DNA of 64,000 nucleotides from JAGQPD01 sp020426865 (lineage in GTDB: Bacteria > Planctomycetota > Planctomycetia > Pirellulales > Pirellulaceae): NCBI GenBank assembly GCA_041399065.1, contig JAWKTN010000002.1, positions 806,001-870,000 on the forward strand, in the 5' to 3' direction. Made by a program: the position numbers and the translations under genes. Each line of letters begins with the position of its first letter. The stretch's first letter is position 1. Below are positions 44,788-53,706 of the stretch, piece after piece. The notes under the pieces were generated by a model. The model was given only the letters and a program-made list of their open reading frames with translations, was not told the DNA's origin and searched no databases.

Positions 44788-45339
44788 TTAGGATGTTCCC
44801 TGCCGACTCCGCGTTCTCAACCGGACTTCCGCGGCATGCAATCCGGCAAACAACATGATGCTCACCGCGTCCTTTCGCTCGGTAACCCAGGCGAGCACGT
44901 CATGGCGAGGTACTTCGTATACGGTAATGGCCTCCGATTCATCGCCCCCCCCTTCGGCCACTTTTTCCAGGCCTTCCGCCAGATAAAACACAATCGATTC
45001 GTCGCTCAGTCCGGGCGACGAAAGACCGCGAATGAGTTCCGTCCAGTCGCGGGCGGTATAGCCGGTTTCTTCCAGCAATTCGCGTTGGGCGGCCACGAGC
45101 AGTTCTTCGTCCTTGGCGTCAGGGGTGTCACCGACAAGTCCCGCAGGCAGTTCGATGACGGAGCGTCCGACAGGAATGCGATGCTGCCGCACCAAGATGA
45201 CTCGATCGTCATCGGTCAGCGCAACAATTGCCACGCCGGGCCGCGCCGTTGTGCGAGTGGCAAATTCCCAGTGCCCTTGTGCCACCAGCGTCAGGTATTT
45301 TCCGGCGTGAAGCGTTATTAGCTCATGATGTTCTTGCAT
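44788..45339 (-). CDS. ADP-ribose pyrophosphatase-type NUDIX hydrolase
   Basis: The ATG at 45339 (MQEHHELITLHAGKYLTLVA) is supported by AGGAGACAGT just upstream; the frame continues to 45501 unsupported. This gives about 183 residues. The NUDIX box is RELLEETGYTARDW with an upstream Glu-rich part, the N-terminal beta-strand shape and HRIPVGRSVIELPAGLV match the ADP-ribose pyrophosphatase group. It would hydrolyse ADP-ribose to AMP and ribose 5-phosphate. It is third after nrtR and pncA on the same strand (70 bases after pncA), so it belongs to the NAD operon and could remove ADP-ribose made by NAD-consuming enzymes. No extra operator is visible before it. Confidence 0.85.
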   Translation of the reverse strand: MQEHHELITLHAGKYLTLVAQGHWEFATRTTARPGVAIVALTDDDRVILVRQHRIPVGRSVIELPAGLVGDTPDAKDEELLVAAQRELLEETGYTARDWTELIRGLSSPGLSDESIVFYLAEGLEKVAEGGGDESEAITVYEVPRHDVLAWVTERKDAVSIMLFAGLHAAEVRLRTRSRQGTS

Positions 45340-45409
45340 TACTGTCTCCTGATGTGCCGCATCCCTTCGAATGCGTTCGGTTGATTGTCCAGTTTTGTTC
45401 GGTAAATGG

Positions 45410-46048
45410 TCACGTTGCCAGTTGAACGCCGTGCTGTTGCATCGCCACGATCGCCCGCTGGCAATCGCCCGGCTGCAATTCGACACCGCGAATACCTTCA
45501 TAAATCAATACCACACGATACCCCAGCTCGACCGCATCCAGCGCCGTAAACTTGACACAATAGTCGGTCGCCAATCCCATGACATGCAATTCTTCGATGC
45601 CGCGCTGGTTCAAATACTCATGCAGACCGGTCGCCCTACGATGGTTATTGTCAAAGAAGCCACTGTAGCTATCGATCCTCCGGTCCGTTCCCTTGCGGAC
45701 GATGTGATCAAATCGGTCTATTTGAAGGGCCGCGGCGAACTGTGCTCCACCCGTATTCTGCACACAGTGATCGGGCCACATGACTTGCGGCCCGCCGTCC
45801 CATTCAATGACATCTCCCACTTGCGTCCCCGAATGTTGACTGGCAAACGACGCATGATCCGGCGGATGCCAATCTTGTGTGGCAACCACCAACTGGTAGC
45901 GCGGCATCCGTTGATTCGCCACCGGTACAACCTCGTCACCATGCGGCACCGCCAAGGCCCCGCCCGGCAAGAAGTCATGCTGGATGTCAACCAATATCAA
46001 CGCCACTTTGGCATTGAAGACGGTGTCGTCGCTCGAGTGTTGATTCAT
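45410..46048 (-). CDS. pncA: Nicotinamidase
   Basis: This protein has 212 residues. It deamidates nicotinamide to nicotinate, the first step of NAD salvage, feeding PncB. The catalytic triad is visible: Asp in ALILVDIQHDFLPGG near residue 17, Lys near 120, and Cys in HVMGLATDYCVKFTALDA near residue 165. Metal ligands are in the D-x-H text WHPPDHASFASQH near 62. The ATG at 46048 is 54 bases after the nrtR stop, so the genes are in one transcript. A half-site TAGTGT lies at 46081 just upstream, but the second half does not match well, so regulation is probably through the nrtR promoter. Confidence 0.93.
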   Translation of the reverse strand: MNQHSSDDTVFNAKVALILVDIQHDFLPGGALAVPHGDEVVPVANQRMPRYQLVVATQDWHPPDHASFASQHSGTQVGDVIEWDGGPQVMWPDHCVQNTGGAQFAAALQIDRFDHIVRKGTDRRIDSYSGFFDNNHRRATGLHEYLNQRGIEELHVMGLATDYCVKFTALDAVELGYRVVLIYEGIRGVELQPGDCQRAIVAMQQHGVQLAT

Positions 46049-46102
46049 GGTCTTGGCCTCGACACTGCAACGTTCCGTTATAGTGTTCTCGTCACTGTTC
46101 GT

Positions 46103-46792
46103 TTAGATATCGAGTTTGAACCCCTGTTTGGTCAAGCGCCGGTAGGCTCGTTTATCGAATCGGTAGAGCCGCGCCGCTCGGTGTGCCACACCCTTCTCGA
46201 TTTCGTTCGTTTCCTGGATGACACCAGTGGCCAACATTTTCTTGCGAAAATTTCGTTTATCTAGTTTCCGATCCAGGATGAGTTCGTACATCTGCTGCAA
46301 TTGTCGCAGCGTAAAGCGATCCGGCAACAGTTCGAAACCAACCGGTTGATAGCGGACCTTCATTCGTAGCCGTTCCTGGGCCATCTTGAAGATCTGTCGG
46401 TGGTCGAAGGCGAGCCTCGGGAGATCATTGGCGGGAAACCACGCCGCGTTTCGGGCATCCGTACATGCCTTCACATCGTGTCCGACGAGATTGACCAGGG
46501 CGAAGTAGGCAACGGTCACCACCCGCTCCCGCGGATCACGGCAGACATCGCCGAACGTGTAGAGTTGCTCGAGGAAGATATCCTTCAGTCCCGTTTCTTC
46601 TTGCAACTCTCGTCGCGCGGCCTGATCGAGCGTCTCCTCGACACGGACGAAACCGCCGGGCAACGCCCAACGCCCGGCAAACGGCTCCAAGTCCCGCTCG
46701 ATGAGCATCACCTGCAGTTGATCATCGTCCAAAGCGAACACGACCACATCCACCGTCAAGGCTGGCCGCGGGAATTGATACGTATGCGCCAT
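46103..46792 (-). CDS. nrtR: NrtR-type transcriptional regulator (NUDIX domain plus winged helix)
   Basis: This protein has 229 residues. Residues 10-140 form a NUDIX domain (ALPGGFVRVEETLDQAARRE, then LQEETGL) with an intact box, which in NrtR binds ADP-ribose or related NAD products. Residues 150-229 form the DNA-binding winged helix (FTLRQLQQMYELILDRKLDK, RNFRKKMLATGVIQE). NrtR represses NAD biosynthesis genes and releases DNA when ADP-ribose is present. Two perfect copies of TAGTGT-N7-ACACTA lie 12 bases before the ATG, so autoregulation is likely. The same site is before pncB. The gene is the first of an operon with pncA and a NUDIX hydrolase. A truncated copy is present at 49877-50273. 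Confidence 0.9.
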   Translation of the reverse strand: MAHTYQFPRPALTVDVVVFALDDDQLQVMLIERDLEPFAGRWALPGGFVRVEETLDQAARRELQEETGLKDIFLEQLYTFGDVCRDPRERVVTVAYFALVNLVGHDVKACTDARNAAWFPANDLPRLAFDHRQIFKMAQERLRMKVRYQPVGFELLPDRFTLRQLQQMYELILDRKLDKRNFRKKMLATGVIQETNEIEKGVAHRAARLYRFDKRAYRRLTKQGFKLDI

Positions 46793-46803
46793 TGCGAGTT
46801 CCT

Positions 46804-46844
46804 TAGTGTGTATCCTACACTAATATAGTGTGCATATTACACTA
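46804..46844. promoter_or_regulatory. Tandem NrtR operators of the nrtR-pncA operon
   Basis: TAGTGT-N7-ACACTA occurs at 46804-46822 and 46826-46844; the starts are 22 bp apart, two helical turns, so dimers would lie on one face of the DNA. They cover the nrtR promoter on the minus strand. Confidence 0.85.
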
Positions 46845-47230
46845 AGTCAAATAATTTGGTGTCCTTTCTGGTCCGAACGTGGCCTGGCGAAGCTCCTCGC
46901 CGAAACCCGGGTTGGCAGACAACACGTGTGGCCCAAATAGCGCCGGTCCCGCACGAATGACGCACACGCTTTGACGGGCCTGATTTCCGCCAAGGGTACG
47001 ACGAATCGTAGCGGCCCACTCACGATGGCGGCTCAAAGCTCCGCCAGGAATGCGGCTTCCATCCCGACCAACTTCAGCGAGTCCGATGCAACCTCCATCC
47101 GCTTGTTATGAATGCAGCTGGCCAGAGGAACTCCGTTAGCGGTTCGTCGTGGCTTGCCAGCTATCTTCTGATCAGTGGGTCGTTTTCCGTGATAATCTCC
47201 TCATCTTCATCGAGCCACCAAACAAATATC
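46845..47230. other. Intergenic stretch with a duplicated leader
   Basis: No gene is supported. The first ~50 bases are the same as the region beyond the second nrtR copy (50326-50375). The stretch lies between the nrtR promoter and a disrupted NYN gene. Confidence 0.4.
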
Positions 47231-47845
47231 TCAGTATTTTCGTGGATCCAAGCAAGTGTCATATGTTGCACGGTCAATCTTGATCCAGTCCGTACTGTTT
47301 ATCCCTCGGCGATTCTTCGTCGTTTGGCTAGTGGGAAAGGCACGCGCAATCTTAATCCATCGACCCTGTTCTTTGGCCGTGATACGGACATCGTCGGCTG
47401 CCTTCGATAATTCCTGATCTTGACTGAAGACCAGCGCCACATCGTAGGCATTCTTATGCGCTAGACGGGTGATGTCCAGCGCAAGACGCACGTCAATCCC
47501 CTTTTCCTCGCCAACAAGAATAGCGTGCGTCGAACCGTCGGGCATTCGAAACTGCTTGTTTCGATATCGTAAAGGACGCGAATAGGTGACGATCCCGGCC
47601 TACGACGTCGCCAAGAGTTTCGCGCTCCAGAATCGATGCCACTTGGGGTTGTCGGCAGCATCCGGAATCCCCGTGTAGAAACGGATTTGAACGAGCTGCC
47701 AGCCAGTTTGTTGCGACGCAACGGCGGTCGCCAGTTTCGCAGGATCGTAATTGGGGGTCCGATGACCGAACGTTTCGCGGCCAGCGTGAAACAGATTCTG
47801 GCCGTCAATACAGGCAACGGTGCATTTGACCTTAGTTCCAGTTTT
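47231..47845 (-). pseudogene. NYN-domain (LabA/DUF88-like) PIN-fold nuclease, disrupted by an amber codon
   Basis: Read from about 47845 down, CTVACIDGQNLFHAGRET carries the NYN Asp and GQNLFH motif, and the sequence WQLVQIRFYTGIPDAADNP follows. It meets an in-frame TAG at 47600-47602. Past it the frame continues VTYSRPLRYRNKQF, GEEKGIDVRLALDITRLAHK, VALVFSQDQELSKAADDV and RRGINSTDWIKIDRATYD, the rest of the NYN domain with its other acidic residues. NYN proteins cleave RNA in bacterial toxin- and CRISPR-like loci or act alone. No start codon was found upstream of residue 1, so the 5' end may also be lost. The amber codon may be a mutation or an error. Confidence 0.75.
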
Positions 47846-47886
47846 GCACTTTTCGGGGGAAAAATGGTGTAGGTGAAAATGCGGTC

Positions 47887-48857
47887 CGGCGCGCAGAATT
47901 TGGATTCAATTCCGTGCGGCATCGTTATATCACGGATTTGATCGCTTCCAGTGACTTCGTCGGCAACGGGCACTTCTCGGACTATCATCGCTTCTTCAGT
48001 CGCGCGGTTTGGGATATTGACCAGCTTGGGAAACTTCTGGCCCAGCTGGTCGTGAAGGCGCTCGTTGGCAATGATGCGACGATCGTCCTGGCCGGCGACG
48101 ATACGCTGTGCCGAAAACGGGGCTTGGGAATAGTCGGTACCGGCATGCATCACGACGCGCTCAACTCGTCGAAGTCCAAAAAGCTTTTTCATTGCGGACA
48201 CGACTAGGTGGATCTGTGCATCGTGATCGTCAATCCGTGGTGGGCACCGTCGAAGGTGTTTGCGTTGCCAATATGCATGCGACTGTATCGCAACAAACAG
48301 GGACTGGCCATAGGCAAAAACAAAGTCAAAATCAAACGTGATTCCAACAGTACGGTCTCCACGGTTCGCCACGAGTCAAGACCCGGACAGGTCTCTACTA
48401 TACTGCTGGCAAAGATCGTCTACTTCGCTTCGTGCTCTCCCAAGACACCGTCGGTGATCGGCCGACTCGAGTCTTCTTCAGCACCAACGTCGATCTTTCG
48501 ACGCGCCAGATTCTTTCCATATTTTCGTACCGCTGGTCCATCGAAGTGATGCATTATGACTGCAAGCAGCACTTGGGCCTGGAGGACCCGGCCAACCGAG
48601 TTCCTCAGGCGGTCGAGCGAACCGCACCCATGTCGATGTTCTTGTACAGCCTGACGATCGTCTGGTTTGCGACCGAAGGCCATGCCGATTTGCAGTTCCC
48701 TCACCGGCCGTGGTACACTCGCAAGTCCCAACCGAGCTTCGCTGACATGCTCACTACATTACGGCGAAAAAGCTGGGAAGATCAATGAAAGCCGGTGTCC
48801 CTCAAACCGACAATTCCCTCGACCTGCTGACCTTCCTCGCGTCCCTCGCTGGATGAC
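47887..48857 (+). mobile_element. DDE transposase remnant (IS701/IS4-like), internally deleted
   Basis: The N-terminal half reads VGNGHFSDYHRFFSRAVWD, ATIVLAGDDTLCRKRGLG and GMHHDALNSSKSKK, typical of IS701-like transposases. An in-frame TAG at 48205-48207 replaces the expected Trp of a WGHDWV-like motif. About 48350-48380 a deletion joins this to the C-terminal part (LYYTAGKDRLLRFVLS, RWSIEVMHYDCKQHLGLEDP, NRVPQAVERTAPMSMFLYSL). The middle, with part of the DDE core, is missing. After a one-base shift near 48780 the last frame ends near 48857. Non-functional; it marks an insertion hot spot that also holds the repeat array. Confidence 0.78.
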
Positions 48858-49872
48858 GGCGGCCCAAATCGTAGAGGGTCTACATTTCAGCTGTCAGCAA
48901 TAAATTGCTAAACAAAAACTTTTTAGCACACTTTCTTAGTTGACAGCTGCGGTTACTCAGATTGTAGAGGGTCTACATTTCAGCTGCCTGTCATCTGTCA
49001 GCATTAAGTCACCAAATAAAATCTTTTACTCCTGGCTTTGCAGTTGACAACTCTGGCGGCCCAAATCGTAGAGGGTCTACATTTCAGCCGTCAGCAATAA
49101 GTTGCCAAACAAAAACTTTTTAGCACAATTTTTTAGTTGGCAGCTGTGGCTGCTCAGATTGAAGAGGGTCTACATTTCAGCTGCTTAGTTGACAGCTGCG
49201 GTTACTCAGATTGTAGAGGGTCTACATTTCAGCTGCCTATCATCTGTCAGCAATAAGTCATCAAATAAAATCTTTTACTCTTGGCTTTGCAGTTGACAAC
49301 TCTGGCGGCCCAAATCGTAGAGGGTCTACATTTCAGCCGCGTCCCTCGCTGGATGACGGCGGCCCAAATCGTAGAGGGTCTACATTTCAGCCGTCAGCAA
49401 TAAATTGCTAAACAAAAACTTTTTAGCACACTTTCTTAGTTGACAGCTGCGGTTACTCAGATTGTAGAGGGTCTACATTTCAGCTGCCTGCCACCTGTCA
49501 GCATTAAGCCACCAAATAAAATCTTTTACTCCTGGCTTTGCAGTTGACAACTCTGGCGGCCCAAATCGTAGAGGGTCTACATTTCAGCCGTCAGCAATAA
49601 GTTGCCAAACAAAAACTTTTTAGCACAATTTTTTAGTTGGCAGCTGTGGCTGCTCAGATTGAAGAGGGTCTACATTTCAGCTGCCTGTCATCTGTCAGCA
49701 ATAAGTCATCAAATAAAATCTTTTACTCTTGGCTTTGCAGTTGACAACTCTGGCGGCCCAAATCGTAGAGGGTCTACATTTCAGCTGTCAGCAATAAGTT
49801 GCTAAACAAAAACTTTCTAGCGCAATTTCTTAGTTGACAGCTGTGGCTGCTCAGATTGAAGAGGGTCTGAAT
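48858..49872. repeat. Array of twelve copies of a hairpin-bearing repeat
   Basis: The core GTAGAGGGTCTACATTTCAG (arms GTAGA/TCTAC) starts at 48871, 48964, 49068, 49161, 49213, 49317, 49371, 49464, 49568, 49661, 49765 and 49858; 4, 10 and 12 are variants starting GAAGAGGG. Spacings alternate 93 and 104 bases except 52 and 54 at one recombined point. The 93-type units add two nested stems, CAGCTGTCA/TGACAGCTG and TGCTAAA/TTTAGCA. A 500-base period is also present (48841 and 49341 share text). No gene lies in it. Confidence 0.85.
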
Positions 49873-49876
49873 TCCT

Positions 49877-50273
49877 CCCGGTGGTCGAAGGCGAGCCGCG
49901 GGAGATCATTGGCGGGAAACCACGCCGCGTTTCGGGCATCCGTACATGCCTTCACATCGTGTCCGACGAGATTGACCAGGGCGAAATAGGCAACGGTCAC
50001 CACACGCTCCCGCGGATCACGGCAGACACCGCCGAACGTGTAGAGTTGCTCGAGGAAGATATCCTTCAGTCCCGTTTCTTCTTGCAACTCTCGTCGCGCG
50101 GCCTGATCGAGCGTCTCCTCGACACGGACAAAACCGCCGGGCAACGCCCAACGCCCGGCAAACGGCTCCAGGTCCCGCTCGATGAGCATCACCTGCAGTT
50201 GATCATCGTCCAAAGCGAACACGACCACATCCACCGTTAGGGCCGGCCGCGGGAATTGATACGTATGCGCCAT
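49877..50273 (-). pseudogene. Truncated duplicate of nrtR (NUDIX part only)
   Basis: It is a copy of the first ~131 codons of nrtR (46792 downward), followed by a foreign end (REEFRPSSI) created where the repeat array joins. The winged helix is missing, so it cannot bind the operator. The duplication includes the operators and about 50 bases beyond. A few substitutions separate the copies, e.g. the D/G change in YTFGGVCRD. Confidence 0.85.
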
Positions 50274-50284
50274 TGCGAGTTCCT

Positions 50285-50325
50285 TAGTGTGTATCCTACA
50301 CTAATATAGTGTGCATATTACACTA
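50285..50325. promoter_or_regulatory. Duplicated tandem NrtR operators
   Basis: TAGTGT-N7-ACACTA at 50285-50303 and 50307-50325 is an exact copy of the operators before nrtR. Here they precede only a truncated gene, so they may act as a decoy for NrtR or as an idle promoter. Confidence 0.85.
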
Positions 50326-50501
50326 AGTCAAATAATTTGGTGTCCTTTCTGGTCCGAACGTGGCCTGGCGAAGCTCCTCGATAAAACCCGGCCGGCACGG
50401 TTGACGCAGCCGCGCCTGACGGGCCTGATTTGCTGACAACGGCCCGGTCGAGTAAGCTGAACTGAGACAACCGTTCCCTGTTTGACGAAGAAGAATTGGA
50501 A

Positions 50502-51134
50502 ATGTCATCGACAACACCGCCAGCAGCAGACAAACCAGAATGGACGTGGGACATCGCGCGGCTCTTCCCTCCCCAGGGCCAGTGGAGCGAGGGGAGTTAC
50601 CTGTCATTTACCGAGTCCCTCAACCAACTGGTCGAAGTCGTGGACGGTCGTGTCGAGGTATTGGAAATACCAACCAAATCCCATCAGAAAATCGTCCAAT
50701 ACCTTCTCCAGCTCGTCCTGGCCTTTCTGTCTGACCGGCGCTTGGGAGATGCGATCAGCGCACCGTATCGAATTCGGCTGCGCGACCAAACCTTTCGGGA
50801 ACCCGATATCGTCGTTTACCTGAACGAACACCTAAGTCAGTTCGGCGAACGTTATGGCGAAGGAGCCGATCTGGTGATGGAAGTGGTCAGCGGAGATTCT
50901 GCCAGTCGAGTTCGGGACTATGAAGACAAGCGACGCGACTACTCCCAAGCGGGAATTACCGAGTACTGGATCGTCGATCCCGATCAATCGAAGATCGTCG
51001 TCATGAAGCTTGAGGGGAGCGACTACACCACGTTGGGCGAATTCGCGGTGGGCGACGAGGCGGTCTCCGAGTTGCTATCGGGTTTTCGCGTCGATGTCGG
51101 CCAGACTTTGTGCCCATCCACTTCGGCGGGGTGA
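50502..51134 (+). CDS. Uma2-family (DUF820) PD-(D/E)XK nuclease-fold protein
   Basis: The ATG at 50502 follows GAAGAAGAATTGGA. The protein has about 210 residues with the family core: QLVEVVDGRVEVLEIPT, FREPDIVVYL (near 105), ADLVMEVVSGDSASRVRDYE (near 125) and AGITEYWIVDP (near 148). Metal-binding Asp/Glu and Lys of the restriction fold are present. Like the other Uma2 gene it lies in repeat-rich DNA. Its physiological role is not known. It is 11 bases from the end of convergent pncB. Confidence 0.9.
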   Translation: MSSTTPPAADKPEWTWDIARLFPPQGQWSEGSYLSFTESLNQLVEVVDGRVEVLEIPTKSHQKIVQYLLQLVLAFLSDRRLGDAISAPYRIRLRDQTFREPDIVVYLNEHLSQFGERYGEGADLVMEVVSGDSASRVRDYEDKRRDYSQAGITEYWIVDPDQSKIVVMKLEGSDYTTLGEFAVGDEAVSELLSGFRVDVGQTLCPSTSAG

Positions 51135-51145
51135 GGTCAAGCCAC

Positions 51146-52591
51146 TTAACGAGCTTGCCGGATCATGGCATCACGACGTTCGTGAAGTCCAACATCCAGC
51201 CCCACCGGATACTCGTGAGGATTAAGCAGTCGCCGGATTGTGGGATGCAGTTGTGCCATCTGCTGCACAACCCGCTGACGCATTGCCGCCAGTGGCTCGT
51301 CGTCGGCGACAAACTCACCATTCCGCAAAACAGGTTGCAACAAGTCGCGAGCAGCAAGATGACGATCGAGCTGTTTGGAGCGAGTGGCATCTTTGAGATC
51401 GACGATTTCCAGACGATCGTCCGCACCGTGCATTTCATCGTAGATCATATCGGCCACCATCCGATCGGATGTTTCGAAACGACGTGTTTGCAGCACGCCT
51501 GGAATGGAGGTCTTTATGGCCTGCTCGGACAGCTTGATCTTGGGTTGCCACTGACCGGCGTCGTCCTGCAAGGCTCCGAGCTTATAGACCCCGCCAAGCG
51601 CCGGCTGATCGTAGGCTGTAGCCAGTTTCGTGCCCACTCCCCACACGGCGACTTTTGCGCCTTGCGACTTGAGGCTTTCGATAATCTGTTCGTCCAGGTC
51701 GTTGGAAGCCACGATTGCGGCATCGTGAAAGCCGGCCTCGTCGAGCAGTTTTCGAGCTTCGATACTGAGATAGGCCAGGTCCCCCGAGTCCAATCGAATG
51801 CCTACCATTTCGTGCCCAGTCTGCCGCAACTGCTTGCCGACTTCGATCGCCCGACGCACCCCTTCCAACGTATCGTAGGTATCGACGAGGAAGACACAGT
51901 TGTTGGGCATGGCTTGAGCATAAGCGGTAAAGGCCTCAAGTTCGTCGTCAAAGGCCATTACCCAACTGTGAGCGTGCGTCCCCTTGACGGGAATTCCAAA
52001 GCGTTTGCCGGCCAGAACATTGGACGTCGCTGCACACCCACCAATGTATGCCGCTCTGCTGGCGGCCAATCCACCGTCGATACCTTGTGCCCGGCGCAAG
52101 CCGAACTCCAGCACCGGTTCGCCGCGCGCTGCTATGCAAATACGAGCAGCTTTGGTGGCGATTAGTGTTTGAAAGTTGATGATATTCAGCAGTGCTGTCT
52201 CAAGGATCTGGCACTGCAGGATCTCACCTTGAACCCGCACGACCGGTTGATGGGCAAATACCAACGTCCCCTCGGGGACGGCATGGACATCGCAGGTCAG
52301 ACGTAAGGCACTGAGGTAATCCAGAAACGCTGGCTCGAACAGCGGTCGATCGTCGTTACCGCAGAGCGTCGCCAAATATTGCACATCGTCGGTGCTGAAT
52401 CGAAATTCTCGCAGCCACTGGACGGCGTTCCCCAGCCCCGCAGCGACCGCATACCTGCCGCGGAACGGAGCCCGCCGAAAAAACAGATGAAACACGGCTT
52501 GCTGCCCCGCCTTGCCCAGCTTCCAATAGCCGTAGGCCATTGTCAGCTGGTACAAGTCGGTCAGTAATGCAAGCGAATTCGATGCGGACAT
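51146..52591 (-). CDS. pncB: Nicotinate phosphoribosyltransferase
   Basis: This protein has about 481 residues. It joins nicotinate and PRPP to nicotinate mononucleotide in NAD salvage, using the nicotinate made by PncA. ALLTDLYQLTMAYGYWKLG opens the domain; GTHAHSWVMAFDDELEAF near 215 and VDTYDTLEGVRRAI near 250 hold PRPP and base-binding residues; GVGTKLATAYDQPALGGVYKL near 330 is conserved. The ATG at 52591 fits better than 52603 (MGKAMSAS). A perfect NrtR operator lies 58 bases upstream. Its orthologue is not clustered with pncA here, but the shared operator ties them in one regulon. Confidence 0.93.
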   Translation of the reverse strand: MSASNSLALLTDLYQLTMAYGYWKLGKAGQQAVFHLFFRRAPFRGRYAVAAGLGNAVQWLREFRFSTDDVQYLATLCGNDDRPLFEPAFLDYLSALRLTCDVHAVPEGTLVFAHQPVVRVQGEILQCQILETALLNIINFQTLIATKAARICIAARGEPVLEFGLRRAQGIDGGLAASRAAYIGGCAATSNVLAGKRFGIPVKGTHAHSWVMAFDDELEAFTAYAQAMPNNCVFLVDTYDTLEGVRRAIEVGKQLRQTGHEMVGIRLDSGDLAYLSIEARKLLDEAGFHDAAIVASNDLDEQIIESLKSQGAKVAVWGVGTKLATAYDQPALGGVYKLGALQDDAGQWQPKIKLSEQAIKTSIPGVLQTRRFETSDRMVADMIYDEMHGADDRLEIVDLKDATRSKQLDRHLAARDLLQPVLRNGEFVADDEPLAAMRQRVVQQMAQLHPTIRRLLNPHEYPVGLDVGLHERRDAMIRQAR

Positions 52592-52648
52592 GGCTTTTCC
52601 CAAACTTACAGCAGTTCATTCGTGGACATCGCGTGGGAGCGGCTACCT

Positions 52649-52667
52649 TAGTGTTATTATTACACTA
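52649..52667. promoter_or_regulatory. NrtR operator of pncB
   Basis: TAGTGT-TATTATT-ACACTA is an exact match to the half-sites before nrtR. It lies 58 bases before the pncB start. Confidence 0.85.
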
Positions 52668-52889
52668 TGGGGCACTGCGTCAAGCGGGGGGATCCGATCG
52701 TGCGTTGTCGCTGGCCGGGGCATCGTGCCTGGATCGCACGCGCTCCGGGGAACCGCGTTGGCGTGGTTACGCGGCGCGCGGGCACTTCTAGCCGGCACCA
52801 AATTTGCTAGAATGGTAATTAGGCAATTAGTTCAATTGCGCATGGTCTTCAGGACCATGACACAATGGAGCCTCTGGGAGAATCAAGTC

Positions 52890-53561
52890 ATGACCCACCA
52901 AGTGGCTGACCCACATTCGTTTCCTGGCAATTCTTTTACGGACGAGCGGCGGCAGATGGTGGAAAATCACCTGCGGCGGCGTGGGATCGATGACGCTCGG
53001 GTGCTGTGGGCGATGGGCGAGGTACCGCGGGAGCTGTTTGTTCCGGACGTGCAGCGCGACGAAGCCTACTGCGACGGTGCGCTGCCGATCGGGTACGGAC
53101 AGACGATTTCCCAGCCCTATACCGTCGCATACATGTGCCAGGCAGCGCAGTTGCATGGCGAAGAACGGGTGCTCGAAGTCGGTACTGGTTCCGGTTACGG
53201 CGCGGCCGTTCTTGGCATGCTGGCGCGCGAAGTCCACACGGTTGAGCGGATCGCCAGGTTGGCGCAGCGTGCCGAACAGACGCTGCAATCGTTGGGTTTG
53301 GATCACGTTGTCGTCCATCTCGGGGACGGTTCGGAGGGCTGGTCCGCCGCCGCCCCGTATGACGCGATCATCGTGACGGCGGCCGCGGAAAGGTTGCCCT
53401 TCGCCTATCAGGAACAACTTGCCGACGGCGGGCGATTGATCATCCCCATCGGCCCCCATGGTCAGACGCAACGGCTGTGCCGATTCACGCGCGAGGGGAA
53501 CGCGCTGACCAAGGAAGATTTGGGGGCGTTTGTTTTTGTTCCCCTGGTAAGCCCCACGTGA
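52890..53561 (+). CDS. pcm: Protein-L-isoaspartate O-methyltransferase
   Basis: The ATG at 52890 (MTHQVADP) has GGGAG about ten bases upstream; the open frame back to 52590 overlaps pncB's start and is not supported. This gives about 223 residues. SAM-binding VLEVGTGSGYGAAVLGMLA is at residue 90, preceded by GQTISQPYTVAYMC (PIMT signature) and followed by YDAIIVTAAAERLP near 155. It repairs isoaspartyl residues in aged proteins using SAM. It is monocistronic, ending at a terminator shared with convergent nrdJ. Confidence 0.92.
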   Translation: MTHQVADPHSFPGNSFTDERRQMVENHLRRRGIDDARVLWAMGEVPRELFVPDVQRDEAYCDGALPIGYGQTISQPYTVAYMCQAAQLHGEERVLEVGTGSGYGAAVLGMLAREVHTVERIARLAQRAEQTLQSLGLDHVVVHLGDGSEGWSAAAPYDAIIVTAAAERLPFAYQEQLADGGRLIIPIGPHGQTQRLCRFTREGNALTKEDLGAFVFVPLVSPT

Positions 53562-53605
53562 TGCCGGTCGAACGGGACGGTGATCATTTGCCCTTTCCAA
53601 CAAAA

Positions 53606-53644
53606 AACGCTGTTGGCTGATCCTGGGATCGGGCCAACAGCGTT
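53606..53644 (-). terminator. Bidirectional terminator between pcm and nrdJ
   Basis: AACGCTGTTGGC and GCCAACAGCGTT pair over a 15-base loop. On the minus strand a T-run follows the stem (TTTTTTG), suited to nrdJ; the plus-strand side lacks a T-run. Confidence 0.8.
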
Positions 53645-53706
53645 ACCCGCGCTGGGTAGTAGAAGGAAAAATCACGGGCCGTTCGGGCGTCCTTCCGTCA
53701 CTCCGT

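Noticed and set aside
46081..46099. Fourth NrtR operator before pncA
   Set aside because: Only the left half-site TAGTGT is exact; the right half matches poorly.
47461..48372. 303-codon minus-strand open frame
   Set aside because: It runs antisense to the transposase remnant and crosses the NYN gene out of frame; no family motif is visible.
48858..49872. CRISPR array
   Set aside because: The intervening sequences repeat in two classes and are not unique spacers; spacing alternates 93/104 and there are no cas genes.
48858..49872. Integron attC cassettes
   Set aside because: The stems lack the RYYYAAC/GTTRRRY site pairs, no integron integrase is nearby and no cassette genes lie between the cores.
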